The translations under genes were made by a program, and so were the position numbers. 6,994 bases of DNA from Gallionella sp. (GTDB taxonomy: Bacteria; Pseudomonadota; Gammaproteobacteria; Burkholderiales; Gallionellaceae), in the NCBI GenBank assembly GCA_024654105.1, contig JANLID010000378.1:1-6994 (forward strand), written 5' to 3'. Under the pieces are notes generated by a model that did no database searches, was not told where the DNA came from, and was given only the letters and a program-made list of their open reading frames with translations. This document shows positions 6,702 to 6,994 of this stretch, in pieces. Position 1 is the first letter of the stretch; each line of letters starts with the position of its first letter.

Positions 6702-6707
6702 AATCCG

Positions 6708-6711
6708 CTCC
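6708..6711 (-). promoter_or_regulatory. Shine-Dalgarno (GGAG) favouring the internal flgH start
   Basis: GGAG at 6711-6708 stands 6 nt before the ATG at 6701-6699. Its first G is the last base of the alternative ATG at 6713. The sequence ahead of that upstream ATG (GTCGCAAATGTA) has no purine-rich site. Confidence 0.55.
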
Positions 6712-6712
6712 A

Positions 6713-6994
6713 TTACATTTGCGACAATTTTTGCAGCATCTGGTCAGACGTCGTGATCGCTTTGGAATTGATCTCATAAGCACGTTGCGTCTGAATCATG
6801 TTTACCAATTCTTCCACCACATTGACGTTGGAAGTTTCAACGTAACTCTGATTCAGCAACCCCGCGCCATTGGTGCCCGGCACATTGGTGCTCGGCGTAC
6901 CGCTTGATGCGGTTTCCTGATAAAGATTCTCGCCCTGGCTCATCAAGCCGGATGAATTGATGAAAGTTGCCAATTGCAAGCTGCCAACTTGAAC
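6713..6994 (-). CDS. flgG: Flagellar distal rod protein FlgG, C-terminal fragment cut by the window edge
   Basis: This is the last 93 codons of FlgG, the distal rod subunit that makes the drive shaft crossing the P and L rings. The frame is open to the window end, reading VQVGSLQLATFIN; the TTG at 6979 is internal, not a start. The C-terminal rod/hook D0 signature is clear: NGAGLLNQSYVETSNVNVVEELVNMIQ, then TQRAYEINSKA, then DQMLQKLSQM at the end. These match E. coli FlgG nearly residue for residue from memory, including LATFIN and ETASSG. The stop TAA shares its last base with an ATG of flgH (TAATG). flgF and earlier rod/hook genes would be expected further upstream, outside the window. Confidence 0.96.
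   Translation of the reverse strand, partial: VQVGSLQLATFINSSGLMSQGENLYQETASSGTPSTNVPGTNGAGLLNQSYVETSNVNVVEELVNMIQTQRAYEINSKAITTSDQMLQKLSQM

Noticed and set aside
1..6994. A novel defence, mobile or biosynthetic system
   Set aside because: Essentially all of the sequence is accounted for by seven known flagellar genes with short gaps. No unexplained gene or array remains.

Overview
This window is the distal half of a flagellar rod/ring/hook-filament junction operon on the minus strand, facing the 3' end of a motor stator gene on the plus strand. The proteins resemble their enterobacterial counterparts in length and motifs. The E. coli-type gene order (flgG-flgH-flgI-flgJ-flgK-flgL), the L-ring lipoprotein and the FlgJ glucosaminidase domain show a Gram-negative, peritrichous- or polar-flagellated proteobacterium. 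I infer a betaproteobacterium, perhaps of the Nitrosomonadales/Gallionellaceae type, from the general character of the proteins; the sequence alone does not prove that.

Layout, read along the minus strand from right to left: the last 93 codons of flgG (distal rod; cut by the window edge), flgH (L-ring lipoprotein), flgI (P-ring), flgJ (rod cap plus muramidase), flgK (HAP1) and flgL (HAP3). flgG/flgH and flgI/flgJ are butted together (TAATG and TAAATG junctions). A 69-bp gap with a stem-loop separates flgH from flgI. A 61-bp gap between flgJ and flgK contains an exact match to the FliA (sigma-28) consensus, TAAA-N15-GCCGATAA, whose -35 element overlaps the flgJ stop codon. flgK and flgL are 15 bp apart. 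On the plus strand at the left edge is the C-terminal 225 codons of motB; its membrane helix lies outside the window. motB and flgL converge across 63 bp.

Together the genes build the outer part of the basal body. FlgG forms the distal rod. FlgJ caps the growing rod and opens the peptidoglycan. FlgI and FlgH form the P and L ring bushing. FlgK and FlgL join hook to filament after hook completion, which fits their own late-class (sigma-28) promoter. MotB anchors the stator to peptidoglycan. No stretch over 300 bp lacks a gene, and I see no RNA genes, CRISPR arrays, insertion sequences or phage genes.

I find no undescribed system here. The points worth a second look are the sigma-28 promoter, a heptamer repeat in the flgJ linker, a palindromic element between flgH and flgI, a P-ring protein missing one of the two disulfide cysteines known in E. 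coli, and related beta-rich inserts in FlgK and FlgL.
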